Positions 25,444-34,029 are shown, counted from the stretch's first letter. The stretch is 64,000 bases of DNA from Rubrivivax sp. (GCA_022843905.1 JALHMT010000005.1:62001-126000); one strand, 5' to 3'. Numbers and translations: made by a program. Notes: a model not told the origin generated them from the letters alone.

Positions 25444-26100
25444 ATGCCTGTCACTCTCTTCGATCACCTGGTCTACGCCGTTCCGAACCTGCAGGCCGCC
25501 AACGACGCGCTGACCGCGGCGCTGGGCTTGAGGCCTGTCTACGGCGGCGAGCATGCGGCGGACTACGGCACCTGCAATGCACTGTTGTCCCTGGGTCCGC
25601 AGTGCTACCTCGAGGTGCTGGCCCCGGTGGCAGCCGCGGGCGCCGCGCTGCCGCCCTTTGCCAAGGGTGTGGCGGCACTGCCCGAAGGCGACGTGATCAG
25701 CTTCGGCGTGGCCACCTCCGACCTGCCGGCGGTGCAGGCGCGGGCGCTGGCCGCCGGGCTGGCCGTGCGCCCGAGCAAGGCCAACTCGCGCGTTGCGCCG
25801 CAAGGCCACACGCTGCGCTGGCAGGGCCTGTACCTCGACCACGACCTGTACCGCGGCCTGGTGCCGTTCTACATCGACTGGATGGACTCGGTGCACCCGT
25901 CGGCCACGGCGCCGGCGGGCGCGGTGGTGCAGGACATCGTCGTCGTGCATCCGCAGCCCGAGGGCCTGCGCGCGATCTACGCCGCGCTGGGCATCGGCAT
26001 CGCCGTGCAGGCCGGCAACCGGCCGGCCCTCGTGGTCACGCTGGTGAACGGGACGCAGCGCTGCACGCTGGTGGGGTCGGGGCGGGGTCTCGGGCTCTGA
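25444..26100 (+). CDS. VOC/glyoxalase-like domain protein (third of the cluster)
   Basis: This 218-residue protein starts FDHLVYAVPNLQAANDALTAALGLRPVYGGEH, typical of the PF13468 glyoxalase-like family. A second half contains YRGLVPFYIDW and VVQDIVVVHPQPEGLRAIYAALG. It is divergent from the amidohydrolase block. The last 60-70 coding bases (25981-26045) have a near-identical copy at 34572-34636. Function unknown. The ATG at 25444 fits the domain start but has only a weak ribosome-binding site. Confidence 0.75.
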   Translation: MPVTLFDHLVYAVPNLQAANDALTAALGLRPVYGGEHAADYGTCNALLSLGPQCYLEVLAPVAAAGAALPPFAKGVAALPEGDVISFGVATSDLPAVQARALAAGLAVRPSKANSRVAPQGHTLRWQGLYLDHDLYRGLVPFYIDWMDSVHPSATAPAGAVVQDIVVVHPQPEGLRAIYAALGIGIAVQAGNRPALVVTLVNGTQRCTLVGSGRGLGL

Positions 26101-26157
26101 ACGGCGCACGCCGTCGCGGCGCGCGCCCGGGCAGGTCAGTGTCCGATGCTCAGCCGC

Positions 26158-26565
26158 TCAGGCTTTGCCGATCCAGTTCTCCGTGAGCAACCCGGGCACC
26201 CGCTCGAACTCATCGAGGTTGTTGGTGACCAGGGTCAACCCCTCGCTGCGGGCGTGGGCAGCGATGTGCAGGTCGTTGACACCGATCGGCCGGCCCGCCT
26301 TCTCGAGTGCGCTGCGGATGGCGCCGTAGTGCTGCGAAGCCTTGGCCGAGTAAGGCAGCACCTCGAGCAGGCTGGCGAACTCTTCGACCACCGCCAGGTT
26401 CTGGGCAACCTCGGCACTTTTTTCGGCACCGTGAAAGAGCTCGCTCAAGGTGATGGCGGACATCGCCATGCGGCCGGCGTTCTCGTTGAAGACGCCCATC
26501 ATCTCGAGCGGCCGCCGCTTGATGACGTAGATGACGATGTTGGTGTCGAGCAGGTACTTCAGCAT
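26158..26565 (-). CDS. vapC: VapC-type PIN-domain ribonuclease toxin
   Basis: This 135-residue PIN domain has the acidic residues D7 (LLDTN), E42 (SELFHGAEKS) and D98 (VNDLHIAAHA), with TNNLDEF near residues 114-120. This is the standard VapC active site, which cleaves RNA, commonly initiator tRNA, when not bound by VapB. It lies 13 bases downstream of the antitoxin gene and converges with the VOC gene. Confidence 0.93.
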   Translation of the reverse strand: MLKYLLDTNIVIYVIKRRPLEMMGVFNENAGRMAMSAITLSELFHGAEKSAEVAQNLAVVEEFASLLEVLPYSAKASQHYGAIRSALEKAGRPIGVNDLHIAAHARSEGLTLVTNNLDEFERVPGLLTENWIGKA

Positions 26566-26578
26566 CGTGTGGACGGAG

Positions 26579-26812
26579 TCAAAGCGCTTCGCGTTCAGCC
26601 TGCTGCTGCGAGGCACGCTCGGCGATGAAGTCCTCTGACACCTGCGGCCCGTTCAAGAAGAACTCGTCCCAGGTGTGGCCGACCGGCGAGATGATGCGGT
26701 CGACGCCACGAGCGCGCACCTGGACCTTCTTGACGCCTTCGGGCAGGCGCAGATCGGCTGGCAGGCGCACAGCCTGGGATCGATTGTTGGTGAAGACGGA
26801 CGTGATGCTCAT
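26579..26812 (-). CDS. vapB: VapB-type antitoxin
   Basis: This 77-residue AbrB/MazE-like protein begins with the swapped-hairpin DNA-binding segment TSVFTNNRSQAVRLPADLRLP. The C-terminal part (DEFFLNGPQVSEDFIAERASQQQ) would bind the toxin. It precedes vapC by 13 bases in the usual antitoxin-first order and probably autoregulates with VapC. Confidence 0.92.
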   Translation of the reverse strand: MSITSVFTNNRSQAVRLPADLRLPEGVKKVQVRARGVDRIISPVGHTWDEFFLNGPQVSEDFIAERASQQQAEREAL

Positions 26813-26821
26813 GAGGGGCAA

Positions 26822-26851
26822 TGGCATGGGATATGGCAATAGTATATGCCA
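26822..26851. promoter_or_regulatory. vapBC promoter/operator candidate
   Basis: Inverted arms TGGCAT and ATGCCA are 18 bases apart just upstream of vapB. On the minus strand a TATACT -10-like box lies between them. Position and symmetry fit the autoregulatory operator of VapBC systems, but I see no good -35 box. Confidence 0.4.
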
Positions 26852-26970
26852 GAACACAACTTTCGGGCGTACTCGACGCCATCCGCCATCCGCCATCGCC
26901 TGGCCGCGCACGGCAACCCGCCTGTCTACCTGAGCCTGGACATCGATTGCCTGGACACCGCCTACGATCG
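26846..26970 (+). pseudogene. Agmatinase/arginase-family fragment
   Basis: The plus frame reads AIRHRLAAHGNPPVYLSLDIDCLDTAYDR, the DIDxxDP-type manganese-binding segment of the ureohydrolase family (SpeB/agmatinase). Nothing before or after belongs to the enzyme, so only about 40 codons remain of about 310. The proline after DCLD is already lost. The surrounding 26813-27227 DNA holds no intact gene. Confidence 0.6.
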
Positions 26971-27021
26971 ATTCGAACTTCCGTTCACTTTCAAACAAGC
27001 CCAGAAGCCACTCACTGCTCC

Positions 27022-27157
27022 AGGCCCATGCCATCAGCGGCAGCCAGGTGCCGTGTACGGCTGGCCCGTGGGCGTGCGCCAGGGTTTGCATCGACACCCT
27101 CCCGGCAGGCAGGGTCGCGGCTGCTTCACGGAGCCGCTGCACGATGGATTCCGTCAT
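27022..27157 (-). pseudogene. ExoD-like exopolysaccharide synthesis protein, N-terminal fragment
   Basis: The minus frame from 27157 reads SIVQRLREAAATLPAGRVSMQTLAHAHGPAVHGTWLPLMAWA, resembling the N-terminus of ExoD-family membrane proteins (a conserved helix then the GPAxxGxxLxLLA segment). It changes abruptly to unrelated sequence after about 45 codons. The membrane domain is absent. Identification rests on the short N-terminal similarity only. Confidence 0.4.
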
Positions 27158-27227
27158 GTGGCCTCGACGTCGTCCCGCAAGGCAAGGCGGGGACTGAGCA
27201 GACCGTCCTGAATGCTCGTCAACACAC

Positions 27228-28313
27228 TCACGGCACGATGGCTGCTGCCGGACGGCGGATCATCACCACCACCAGCGTCACCACCGTCAGAGGAACGACG
27301 AAGCTGAGCATGACACCCGAGAATGCCTGCAGCGCGTCGTGCTGCTGCGCGGCCAGGATCAGGTAAGCCACGTAGGCGACGTAGTAACCGAGGAAGATGC
27401 CGCCTTCCCAGCGCGCAATCTCACGGCCTGTGATGAAGACCGGCAGGCAAGCGAGCGCCACGGCCAGCATGACCCAGATGTCGAAGGCCAGCAGCGACGG
27501 CGCCATGGCCAGGCCGAGGCCACCTGACACCAGGCCCGACAGGCCCAGGCAGCCCAGGATGTTGAAGGTGTTGCTGCCGACGACGTTGCCTACTGCGATG
27601 TCGCGCTCGCCCTTGATGGCAGCGGTGATGCTGGTGGCCACCTCGGGCATGCCGGTGCCCGCGGCGACGATGGTCAGGCCAATGATCAAGTCGCTCACGC
27701 CCATCGCCTTGGCGAAGTTCACCGAGGCCTGCACGAGGTATTCGGATCCGAACACCAACGCCGCCAGGCCGGCACCGATCAGCAGCAGCTGTGCGGGCAG
27801 CCGGTCGTCCCAGGCACTCGCCTCAGCCGGCTTGATCTCGTGGGCGTACTCATCCTTGGCGGCCTGTGTTTCGCGCCGCGACTGCAAAATGAGGAACCCC
27901 GTGTACGACACGAGCAGCAGGAAGAGAACGCCACCGTCAAGGAACGACAGTCGGCCGTCCAGCCCCAGCGCCAGCAGCAGCAGGCTCGCGCCGACCATGA
28001 TCGGCACTTCCTGACGGATCAGCTGGATGTTGACCACCAGCGGCGCGATCAGCGCGCTGATGCCCAGGATGAACAGCACATTGAAGATGTTGCTGCCGAC
28101 CACGTTGCCGATGGCAATGTCGGTCTTGCCGTCGAGCACGGCACCGACACTCACCGCGACCTCGGGCGCGCTGGTGCCGAAGGCGACGATGGTGAGCCCT
28201 ACGACGAGCGGGCTGATGCCGAACGACAGCGCCAGCTTGGACGCACCGCGCACGAGAACGTTGGCACCGATGACCAGCAGGATCAGGCCACCGAGAAAAA
28301 TGAGAATGTTCAT
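27228..28313 (-). CDS. CaCA-family calcium/sodium antiporter (YrbG-like)
   Basis: This 361-residue inner-membrane protein has two homologous halves of five helices. Each carries the alpha-repeat signature: VAFGTSAPEVAVSVGAVLDG...AIGNVVGSNIFN near residues 43-80 and VAAGTGMPEVATSITAAIKG...AVGNVVGSNTFN near 215-255. The acidic residues in TSAPE and TGMPE coordinate the ion. A hydrophilic loop (SRRETQAAKDEYAHEIKPAEA) separates the halves. The NhaR-type regulator gene nearby suggests a sodium/alkali response, though YrbG-like proteins are linked mainly to calcium. Confidence 0.93.
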   Translation of the reverse strand: MNILIFLGGLILLVIGANVLVRGASKLALSFGISPLVVGLTIVAFGTSAPEVAVSVGAVLDGKTDIAIGNVVGSNIFNVLFILGISALIAPLVVNIQLIRQEVPIMVGASLLLLALGLDGRLSFLDGGVLFLLLVSYTGFLILQSRRETQAAKDEYAHEIKPAEASAWDDRLPAQLLLIGAGLAALVFGSEYLVQASVNFAKAMGVSDLIIGLTIVAAGTGMPEVATSITAAIKGERDIAVGNVVGSNTFNILGCLGLSGLVSGGLGLAMAPSLLAFDIWVMLAVALACLPVFITGREIARWEGGIFLGYYVAYVAYLILAAQQHDALQAFSGVMLSFVVPLTVVTLVVVMIRRPAAAIVP

Positions 28314-28530
28314 GATCTGAAGTTGAAGCTACAAGCGTTCGCCCACCGCAGGCTGCAGCGCCACCTGGGTCACTCAGCGGTCGACCTGGGAGCCGGCTCC
28401 GCGATCAGACCCGGGAGCGGCTGCGGCTGCGCTCGGCTCAGCATCGCGGGCTGGGGCTGTTCCGCCCCACGGGCCCCCACAAGACCCGACCTTCGTGCCG
28501 AAGTGGTGCCAAGCCCGTGATGCCTGCCAA

Positions 28531-28944
28531 TCAAGCCGACACAGGCTGGCGCGGCTGAGGACCGGAGCCGCCACCACGGCGGCTCCACAGCGCGATGAGC
28601 AGGTGCAGACCGGCGCCCAGCAGCACGAGCAGCACGCTGCCGATGCTCCAGATCACCCACGTCGCCACGGTCAAGCCACCCGCCAGCGCGGGTGCGGCCT
28701 GCAGCAGGCCGTCGACAAACGGCGCAAAGCCCGCCATCAGCTGGCTGGCCCACTGCGCGATTTCGGGCGGCACCCAGGGGGCCAGCCAATCCGGCACAGC
28801 GATGGTGCCGGCGCCCGATGCAGCCCCTGTGAGCGCGCCCGCATTCGAAACCGTCCAGACTGCAACGGCATGCAGCGCCCAGGCAGCCAGCGACCACAGC
28901 GCCAGCAGAGCGACGACGAAGAACCAACTGAGGGCGTAGAACAT
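28531..28944 (-). CDS. Small integral membrane protein of unknown function
   Basis: This 137-residue hydrophobic protein starts MFYALSWFFVVALLALWSLAAWALHAV, with further membrane segments around residues 60-80 and 92-118, and a basic cytoplasmic tail. I do not recognise the family. It is divergent from the nhaR-type gene and shares the intergenic region 28945-29054, which contains a GGTTCGAAC palindrome near 29000. It may be a target of that regulator. Confidence 0.6.
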   Translation of the reverse strand: MFYALSWFFVVALLALWSLAAWALHAVAVWTVSNAGALTGAASGAGTIAVPDWLAPWVPPEIAQWASQLMAGFAPFVDGLLQAAPALAGGLTVATWVIWSIGSVLLVLLGAGLHLLIALWSRRGGGSGPQPRQPVSA

Positions 28945-29054
28945 GATCGGACTTTCTCTGGTGTTCGAACGACACCAAGTGTGGAGAATGATCCGGTTCG
29001 AACAAACCAGAGTGAGTCGCACTTAAACTTCGGTTTTCCAGAACCGGAGGACGC

Positions 29055-29936
29055 ATGCTGAACTATCGACATCTCCACTACTTCTGGGTCGTCACGAAGG
29101 AAGGCGGCTTCGCCCGTGCCGCCGAACGGCTGGACATGGCGGTGCAGACCATTAGCGCACAGGTGCGCGAGTTGGAGAAGGCGTTGGGCCACCAGTTGCT
29201 CAAGCCGTCGGGCCGTGGCGTGGCCCTCACCGAGGCAGGCCAGGCCGCCTTCGCACGAGCCGAGGAGATCTTTCAGCTGGGCCAGGGCATTCCTGACGAG
29301 GTGCGCGAAGCGGCCAGTGGCAAGGTATCTCGACTCGCGGTCGGGCTCTCCGATGGCATCTCGAAGCTGGCCGCTCATGCGCTGCTGGAGCCCGTGTTGA
29401 GCACCCCCAACCTTCGGCTCGTTTGCCACGAGGGCGAGTTCGAACAGCTACTCAGCGAACTGGCGCTGCATCACCTGGACGTGGTGCTGGCCGGTCAGGC
29501 CGCACCGCGCAACCCGAACCTGCGCCTGACCAGCGAGCGGCTCGTCCATTCGCCGGTCGAGTGGTACGGACCGGCCCGCCTGGTCGGAAAGCCCGAGCGC
29601 GACCGGTTTCCGCAGAGCCTGAACGATTTGCCTGTGCTGCTGCCCACGGGGCACTCGGCCCTGCGCCCGACGCTGGACCACTGGTTCGAGACGCAGGGCC
29701 TGCGCCCTCGCATCGTCGGAGAGTTCGAGGACAGCGCCCTGCTGGCGGTGTTCGCGGCTCGCGGGCTTGGCGTGTTCCCGGTCAGCCGACTCGGAGCAGA
29801 CGACGTCGGCCTGATGCGCGGCCTTCGGCTGCTGGGAAGCAGCGATGGCGTGAAGGAAGAGATCCACGCCATCCGCTCGCGTCGCGGCCAGCACCACCCC
29901 CTGGTGACGCAGGTCGTCGCCGCGGCGAGGATTTAG
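29055..29936 (+). CDS. nhaR: NhaR-type LysR-family transcriptional activator
   Basis: This 293-residue LysR-type regulator has an N-terminal winged helix NYRHLHYFWVVTKEGGFARAAERLDMAVQTISAQVRELEKALG, nearly the signature of NhaR proteins, which sense sodium and activate nhaA in enterics. The effector domain follows to the C-terminus. No nhaA is present here; the likely targets are the divergent membrane protein and possibly the antiporter. The start has GGAGGA 7-8 bases upstream. Confidence 0.9.
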   Translation: MLNYRHLHYFWVVTKEGGFARAAERLDMAVQTISAQVRELEKALGHQLLKPSGRGVALTEAGQAAFARAEEIFQLGQGIPDEVREAASGKVSRLAVGLSDGISKLAAHALLEPVLSTPNLRLVCHEGEFEQLLSELALHHLDVVLAGQAAPRNPNLRLTSERLVHSPVEWYGPARLVGKPERDRFPQSLNDLPVLLPTGHSALRPTLDHWFETQGLRPRIVGEFEDSALLAVFAARGLGVFPVSRLGADDVGLMRGLRLLGSSDGVKEEIHAIRSRRGQHHPLVTQVVAAARI

Positions 29937-29957
29937 AAGCGTCTCGCTCGACTCCGA

Positions 29958-30392
29958 TCAGGCAGCGTGGCATCGGGCCACCTTCATGGTGCCCGGCTCC
30001 TCTCCATCGAAGAGCTTCCAGTGATGACGAACCGCCTCCACCACCAAGGTTTCGCCGTCTGCAAGATGGCCATCGGCCCGCGCCGCCGCCAGGGACAGGC
30101 GCAGCACCTTCTTCTGCAGCGCCGGATCGGAGATCTCGGCCATCAATGACGCCAAGGCGCGGTCATCGACGTTGCCCATGAGCGATCCTGTCTCGTACCC
30201 ACCCGCCAACAGTTCTTCGCACAAGGTGTGGACGATGTGCGGCAGGAACTGGGGTTCCAGACCGATTTCGCGCTCCGCGCCCAACTGCTTGAGGATGTCG
30301 AACTCGGAACTGCACACGTGACCGTCGGAGATAAGCACCAGCGCGACGATGCGCGCGGCGGCTTCTGGACTGTTGTGGGGGTAGCTGCGCAC
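29958..30392 (-). CDS. TerB-like domain protein (copy 1)
   Basis: This 144-residue all-helical protein has two acidic repeats, IVALVLISDGHVCSSEFDIL and AAARADGHLADGETLVVEAV. They resemble the paired metal-binding helices of TerB/tellurite-resistance-like domains. It is paralogous to the 34030-34449 product (shared starts RSYPxNSPxAAARIVAL and DPALxxKxLRL). Function unknown; TerB-like proteins are scaffolds in membrane-stress responses. Confidence 0.7.
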   Translation of the reverse strand: MRSYPHNSPEAAARIVALVLISDGHVCSSEFDILKQLGAEREIGLEPQFLPHIVHTLCEELLAGGYETGSLMGNVDDRALASLMAEISDPALQKKVLRLSLAAARADGHLADGETLVVEAVRHHWKLFDGEEPGTMKVARCHAA

Positions 30393-30425
30393 GGCGGGCC
30401 TCCTATGAAGATGGTGGGTTCGAGC

Positions 30426-30608
30426 TCAATCGCCCCGGGCGGGGTGCCGGCGATCGGACGCGCGTGTACGACGCTCGGCCGAGATCGGGATGGGCTCGAG
30501 CACCGGCGCTTGCTGTGGCACCCACTGCCTGAGATCCTCCTTCAGCAAGCGCAGGCTCTGCTTGATCCTGGCAATGACGAGCGACGAAAAGTGCAAAGAG
30601 GGCTTCAT
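30426..30608 (-). CDS. Possible small protein of 60 residues
   Basis: A short frame starting MKPSLHFSSLVIARIKQSLRLLKEDLRQWVP lies between the phosphoesterase and TerB-like genes in the same direction. It has an amphipathic helix and a basic tail. No clear ribosome-binding site and no recognised family; coding status is uncertain. Confidence 0.3.
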   Translation of the reverse strand: MKPSLHFSSLVIARIKQSLRLLKEDLRQWVPQQAPVLEPIPISAERRTRASDRRHPARGD

Positions 30609-30699
30609 GGCGGGTGAGCTCGGAAGTGGTGACGGCTCGGAACATGCATCGGGCCCCACTTCGGAAGAAGCGGCACTTCCGAGACTCCAACTCAGGTAT

Positions 30700-31542
30700 T
30701 CACGAACTCGCCAAAGGCATGGTGTGCCCGTTGCGAAGCCGCACTTGCTTCCGGTCCGGCCGGACCTCACTGACCTTGGCGGGCCGGAAAGCCCGGTCGT
30801 CGGCCTTGTAGTCCCACTGCTCGATCCGACAGCATCCTGGCGCCGCATCCGCGCCCCAGCGCAGCAGATTGACCGAGTTGGGCATGCCGTCGCGCACCCG
30901 GGACGAGACGGCGGTGCCCGCCTGTACGACCCACAGCGGACGAGCCAGGCCTTGCAGCGGCATCACGTAGGGGAGGTGGATGTGACCGCCCATGACGAGG
31001 TCGGCGCCGGCTGCAGCCCAAGGCTGCAGAGCGGCCGCATGCCCGCGCAGTCGGTTGGGCTGGTCCTCGGCACGCGTGACGGCTATGGGCTGGTGCACCA
31101 CGACCACGCGCAGCTGTGCGGGGTCGGCATGCTCCACAAGTCGCGCGACACGGTCGATCTGCGGCGCGGATACCTCACCATCCTTGTGTCGCCAGGGTCG
31201 CGTCGTGTTGACGCACACCACCAGGAGTTCCGGAGAGCGGTGCACAGGCTCGAGATCCGTGCCGAACGCCGCGCTGTAGCGCCCATACGGGCTGCGCAGG
31301 CGCGCCCACAGATCGAAGAGCGGGATGTCGTGGTTGCCTGGGACGGCCAGCACGGGAGCTCCCAGACGGTCCACGAACGAGCGCGCAGCCCGGAACTGGG
31401 TCGGGCGGGCGCGCTGCGTGATGTCGCCCGACAGCACGACCACGTCAGGACGTTGCTCGTGAGCCAGCGTGCGCAGGGCTTCGACGACCGCGCCCTGCTC
31501 GGTGCCAAAGTGCGTGTCGGAAATCTGCAGCAGGACGCTCAA
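30700..31542 (-). CDS. CpdA-like calcineurin-type metallophosphoesterase
   Basis: This 280-residue phosphoesterase has the metal motifs in order: DTHFG (residues 9-13), GDITQ, GNHD, VHQP and GGHIHLPY. They match 3',5'-cyclic-nucleotide phosphodiesterase CpdA and related enzymes. The start is a TTG overlapping the preceding stop (TTGA); an AAGGGG ribosome-binding site upstream and the N-terminal DTH motif leave little room for another start. It is translationally coupled to the lipid-kinase gene, suggesting joint function in lipid or nucleotide signalling. Confidence 0.87.
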   Translation of the reverse strand: MSVLLQISDTHFGTEQGAVVEALRTLAHEQRPDVVVLSGDITQRARPTQFRAARSFVDRLGAPVLAVPGNHDIPLFDLWARLRSPYGRYSAAFGTDLEPVHRSPELLVVCVNTTRPWRHKDGEVSAPQIDRVARLVEHADPAQLRVVVVHQPIAVTRAEDQPNRLRGHAAALQPWAAAGADLVMGGHIHLPYVMPLQGLARPLWVVQAGTAVSSRVRDGMPNSVNLLRWGADAAPGCCRIEQWDYKADDRAFRPAKVSEVRPDRKQVRLRNGHTMPLASS

Positions 31543-32537
31543 GGCGCTGCCCCTTTGGCGCTGGGTCGGGCGTCGTTGCCGACAGCGTCGCGCTGTGGCT
31601 TCAGCAGATAGAGCGGTCTGGCGAGCACGTGGAAGTCGAGCGGCGCGCGCATCATCGTCACTTCGCCATCGAAGGCCACTTTCACCCCGCTGCGGCCCTG
31701 CGGCAGCGTAGGCCGCACCACCAGGTGCTCGAACTCGAAGCGCTCCACGCCTGCGGCTTCCCCCAGCCTGCCCATGGCGCCATGCAGCATCAGGCCGATC
31801 ATGGACAGCGTGCCGATAGGCCGCAGCACCAGCGCGGCCATGCTGCCGTCGCCTGGCGTGCCGGCGAGGGTGTCATCGGGCTCCGCGCCGAACTGCTGCA
31901 GCTGCAGGCGGTTGTTGCCCACGAAGAGCGTCAAGGTCTGCATGTCGCGCACCTTGCCACCGGTCTCGATGTGCAATCGCAAACGGCGCTGCGCACGCAG
32001 CAAAGTCGCGCAGGCAGCCAAGAACGCCACCCAGCGGCTGCGCCCGAAGCGAGCCTTGTAGGCTTCCCGGTCTTCCAGCAACTCGGGATAGAGCCCGAGG
32101 CTGGCGTTGACAAGGAACACTCGCTCGTTGATGCCGGCCACTTGAACCGGCGCAGGCGCCGCAAGCAGTAGCAGGCGGACGGCATCGGCCGGGTCTGCGG
32201 GTATGCCGTGCGTACGGGCAAAGTAGTTGAATGTGCCCTGCGGCACCACGCCCATGGCGCAGCCTGCGGCGTGTGCAGCCTGCGCCACGGTGTTGAGCGT
32301 GCCGTCGCCACCGACGGCGACCACGGCCGTGCGGGTGGCGGCGGCCGTTGTCGCTGCCCGGTGCGACACGCGGGTCAACTCGGCGGGGTTGCAGAACAGC
32401 AAGTCACCCCGCCGTCCACCAGCGCGCAGCGCGGCTTCGACGACTTCGCGCTTCGCTTCCGCGTCGCTGCTGCCCGCCGCCGCATTGACGATGAACTGCA
32501 GCGCAGACGCGGGGTCGATTTCCGGGAGATCGGCCAT
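31539..32537 (-). CDS. Diacylglycerol/lipid kinase-family protein (YegS-like)
   Basis: This 332-residue protein has the catalytic ATP-binding motif VAVGGDGTLNTVAQA near residues 71-85 and GTFNYFARTHGIP. The second domain ends with VKVAFDGEVTMMRAPLDFHVL. These are features of DAG kinase catalytic-domain proteins that phosphorylate lipids or sphingoid bases. It is coupled to the downstream phosphoesterase. ATG 32537 is chosen because the domain begins at SALQFIVNAAAGS; an earlier start at 32597 is possible. Confidence 0.87.
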   Translation of the reverse strand: MADLPEIDPASALQFIVNAAAGSSDAEAKREVVEAALRAGGRRGDLLFCNPAELTRVSHRAATTAAATRTAVVAVGGDGTLNTVAQAAHAAGCAMGVVPQGTFNYFARTHGIPADPADAVRLLLLAAPAPVQVAGINERVFLVNASLGLYPELLEDREAYKARFGRSRWVAFLAACATLLRAQRRLRLHIETGGKVRDMQTLTLFVGNNRLQLQQFGAEPDDTLAGTPGDGSMAALVLRPIGTLSMIGLMLHGAMGRLGEAAGVERFEFEHLVVRPTLPQGRSGVKVAFDGEVTMMRAPLDFHVLARPLYLLKPQRDAVGNDARPSAKGAAP

Positions 32538-32551
32538 GACGCCAGGCGCGC

Positions 32552-32947
32552 TCAAGACTCTTCCCGCGTCGAACGCTCTGCAAAGCGCGAAGCGCATCGG
32601 CCGTCGACGAGCGTACGGGTGAGCAGGTTCGTTTGCGCATCAACCTTTGGGCGCAGCGCCCGTCGGCCGTCCTGGGCCCGCCGTACCAGACACGGCCTGC
32701 CCTTGGCATCGGGCTCGATGGGCAGACAGGCCAGCAGGCGCCGATGGCCGTCGAGCGCCACCTTCGCCAGCCGCTTGGCGTTGTCGGTGTGGTTCCTGTC
32801 CGGCTTGGCGTCCTTTCGCTTCAGGCCATCCGAGCCGGCCACCCTGAGCCAGTCGCCGGTGAAGGCCGTACCGGAGAGATTGGACTGAACCAGGGAGTCA
32901 GGCGCGAACTCCAGGCGGACGGCGTTTTCGGTTCGAGTGTTGGGCAT
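32552..32947 (-). CDS. Hypothetical protein, 131 residues
   Basis: The start ATG at 32947 has GGAG 9 bases upstream. The product is polar and basic, with DSLVQSNLSGTAFTGDWLRVAGSDGLKRKDAKPDRNHTDNAKRLA and an Arg-rich C-terminus. I do not recognise a domain, and no membrane segment is present. It precedes the lipid kinase by 14 bases, so it is probably co-transcribed. Confidence 0.5.
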   Translation of the reverse strand: MPNTRTENAVRLEFAPDSLVQSNLSGTAFTGDWLRVAGSDGLKRKDAKPDRNHTDNAKRLAKVALDGHRRLLACLPIEPDAKGRPCLVRRAQDGRRALRPKVDAQTNLLTRTLVDGRCASRFAERSTREES

Positions 32948-33150
32948 CGGGTGTTTCTCCATAGGGTGCCGTGCCAGATGACCCACGAGCTGCAACGCGT
33001 GCCGACCGGAGCCGCCAAACTCCGAATTCTGCGGCCGAAGCCCCGCCCTGTGTTCAGGTTTATCCGATGTTCTCGTTCTTGAAATGCTGCTTTTCCAGAA
33101 CCACTGGGCGCCCGACATTCCGTCTGTCCCTCAACCTCTGGAGATCCGTG

Positions 33151-33492
33151 ATGCAGGTGCTCTTCAAGTCCCGCCATCCGCAAGCCTCTGACTTGCGCGA
33201 CCTGACCGAGCGCCGCGTGCGCTTCGTGCTGCGACGCCTGGGCTGGCTCGTGCCACGCGCCGAGGTGCAGATGTCGGACGTGAACGGACCGCGGGGCGGC
33301 GTCGACAAGCGCTGCCAGGTGGAACTCCGGACCGATGGCGCCGGGTCGGTGGTCGTCGCCTCCGTGGCGAGCGACTGGCGCACGGCGCTTGACAACGCGC
33401 TGGCGCGTGCTGCGCGGTTCGTGATGCGTTTGTGGCGCCGGGGCAGTGACTCCCGCCGCATGCGCCAGCGCTTCATCGGTCACGAACGCTGA
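33151..33492 (+). CDS. HPF/RaiA-family ribosome-associated protein
   Basis: A 113-residue protein with a beta-alpha-beta-beta-beta-alpha pattern: MQVLFKSRHPQASDLRDLTERRVRFVLRRLG, VQMSDVNGPRGGVDKRCQVELR and WRTALDNALARAARFVMR. This corresponds to hibernation-promoting/sigma-54-modulation-type factors, which bind the ribosomal decoding centre in stationary phase. It is diverged and short, so a specialised stress paralogue is likely. GGAG precedes the ATG by 7 bases. Confidence 0.72.
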   Translation: MQVLFKSRHPQASDLRDLTERRVRFVLRRLGWLVPRAEVQMSDVNGPRGGVDKRCQVELRTDGAGSVVVASVASDWRTALDNALARAARFVMRLWRRGSDSRRMRQRFIGHER

Positions 33493-33547
33493 AACGGAAC
33501 GACCTCAGGACTCGACTCCATGAACTCCATGTCGCCCATCCCCTGGA

Positions 33548-33712
33548 CCGCTCGCCCTGCTGTCGGCCGGCCTGATCCTGTACGAGACCAGTCGCATCGT
33601 CACCGGTGGCGAAACCAACTGCGTGCTGGCCACCGTCGGGCTGTACGTCTCGATCTTCAACCTGTTCACGAGCCTGCTGAGCCTGTTCGGCTTCGGCAGC
33701 TCGGATGAATGA
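33548..33712 (+). pseudogene. C-terminal remnant of a BAX inhibitor-1/YccA-family membrane protein
   Basis: In one plus frame the DNA encodes [39 protein letters not shown] and an ending LFGFGSSDE. This is the last two helices of YccA/BI-1 proteins, where the norm is LYDTSRIxxGGETNYxxATVxLYLxxxNLF. The preceding about 170 residues are missing, and the only upstream ATG (33520 or 33529) is in another frame. The stop overlaps the next ATG (ATGA at 33709). Confidence 0.7.
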
Positions 33713-33732
33713 ACTCTCACCAGGAACGCCCG

Positions 33733-33999
33733 ATGAAATGCCCCAACTGCACCGACACCCCGCTCGTGATGAGTGATCGCCAGGGCGTCGAGATCGACTA
33801 CTGCCCGCAATGCCGCGGCGTCTGGCTGGACCGCGGTGAACTCGACAAGCTGATCGAGCGATCGGCAGCGATGACGCCAGCCCCGGCCGTCAACGCGGCC
33901 GTGCAGTCGCAGCCGCAATTCGCGGACTCCGACCACGAGCACGGCCGAGGACAGCAGGGCAACCGCAAAAAGTCCTGGCTGAACAACATCTTCGACTGA
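33733..33999 (+). CDS. TFIIB-type zinc-ribbon protein
   Basis: This 88-residue protein has KCPNC...YCPQCRGVWLDRGELDKLIE, the zf-TFIIB family pattern (CPxC with a later CPxCxGxWLDxGEL). A flexible His-rich tail follows, ending KKSWLNNIFD. The start at 33733 has AGGA 8-9 bases upstream; an earlier ATG at 33709 overlaps the BI-1 remnant stop. Cellular role unknown. Confidence 0.78.
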   Translation: MKCPNCTDTPLVMSDRQGVEIDYCPQCRGVWLDRGELDKLIERSAAMTPAPAVNAAVQSQPQFADSDHEHGRGQQGNRKKSWLNNIFD

Positions 34000-34029
34000 C
34001 CAGCGACCCACAGCACCCAAGGGAGACCC

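Noticed and set aside
28374..28577. Possible small minus-strand gene between the antiporter and the small membrane protein
   Set aside because: Its composition is unremarkable, it has no ribosome-binding site or recognisable motif, and it overlaps the end of the membrane protein gene.
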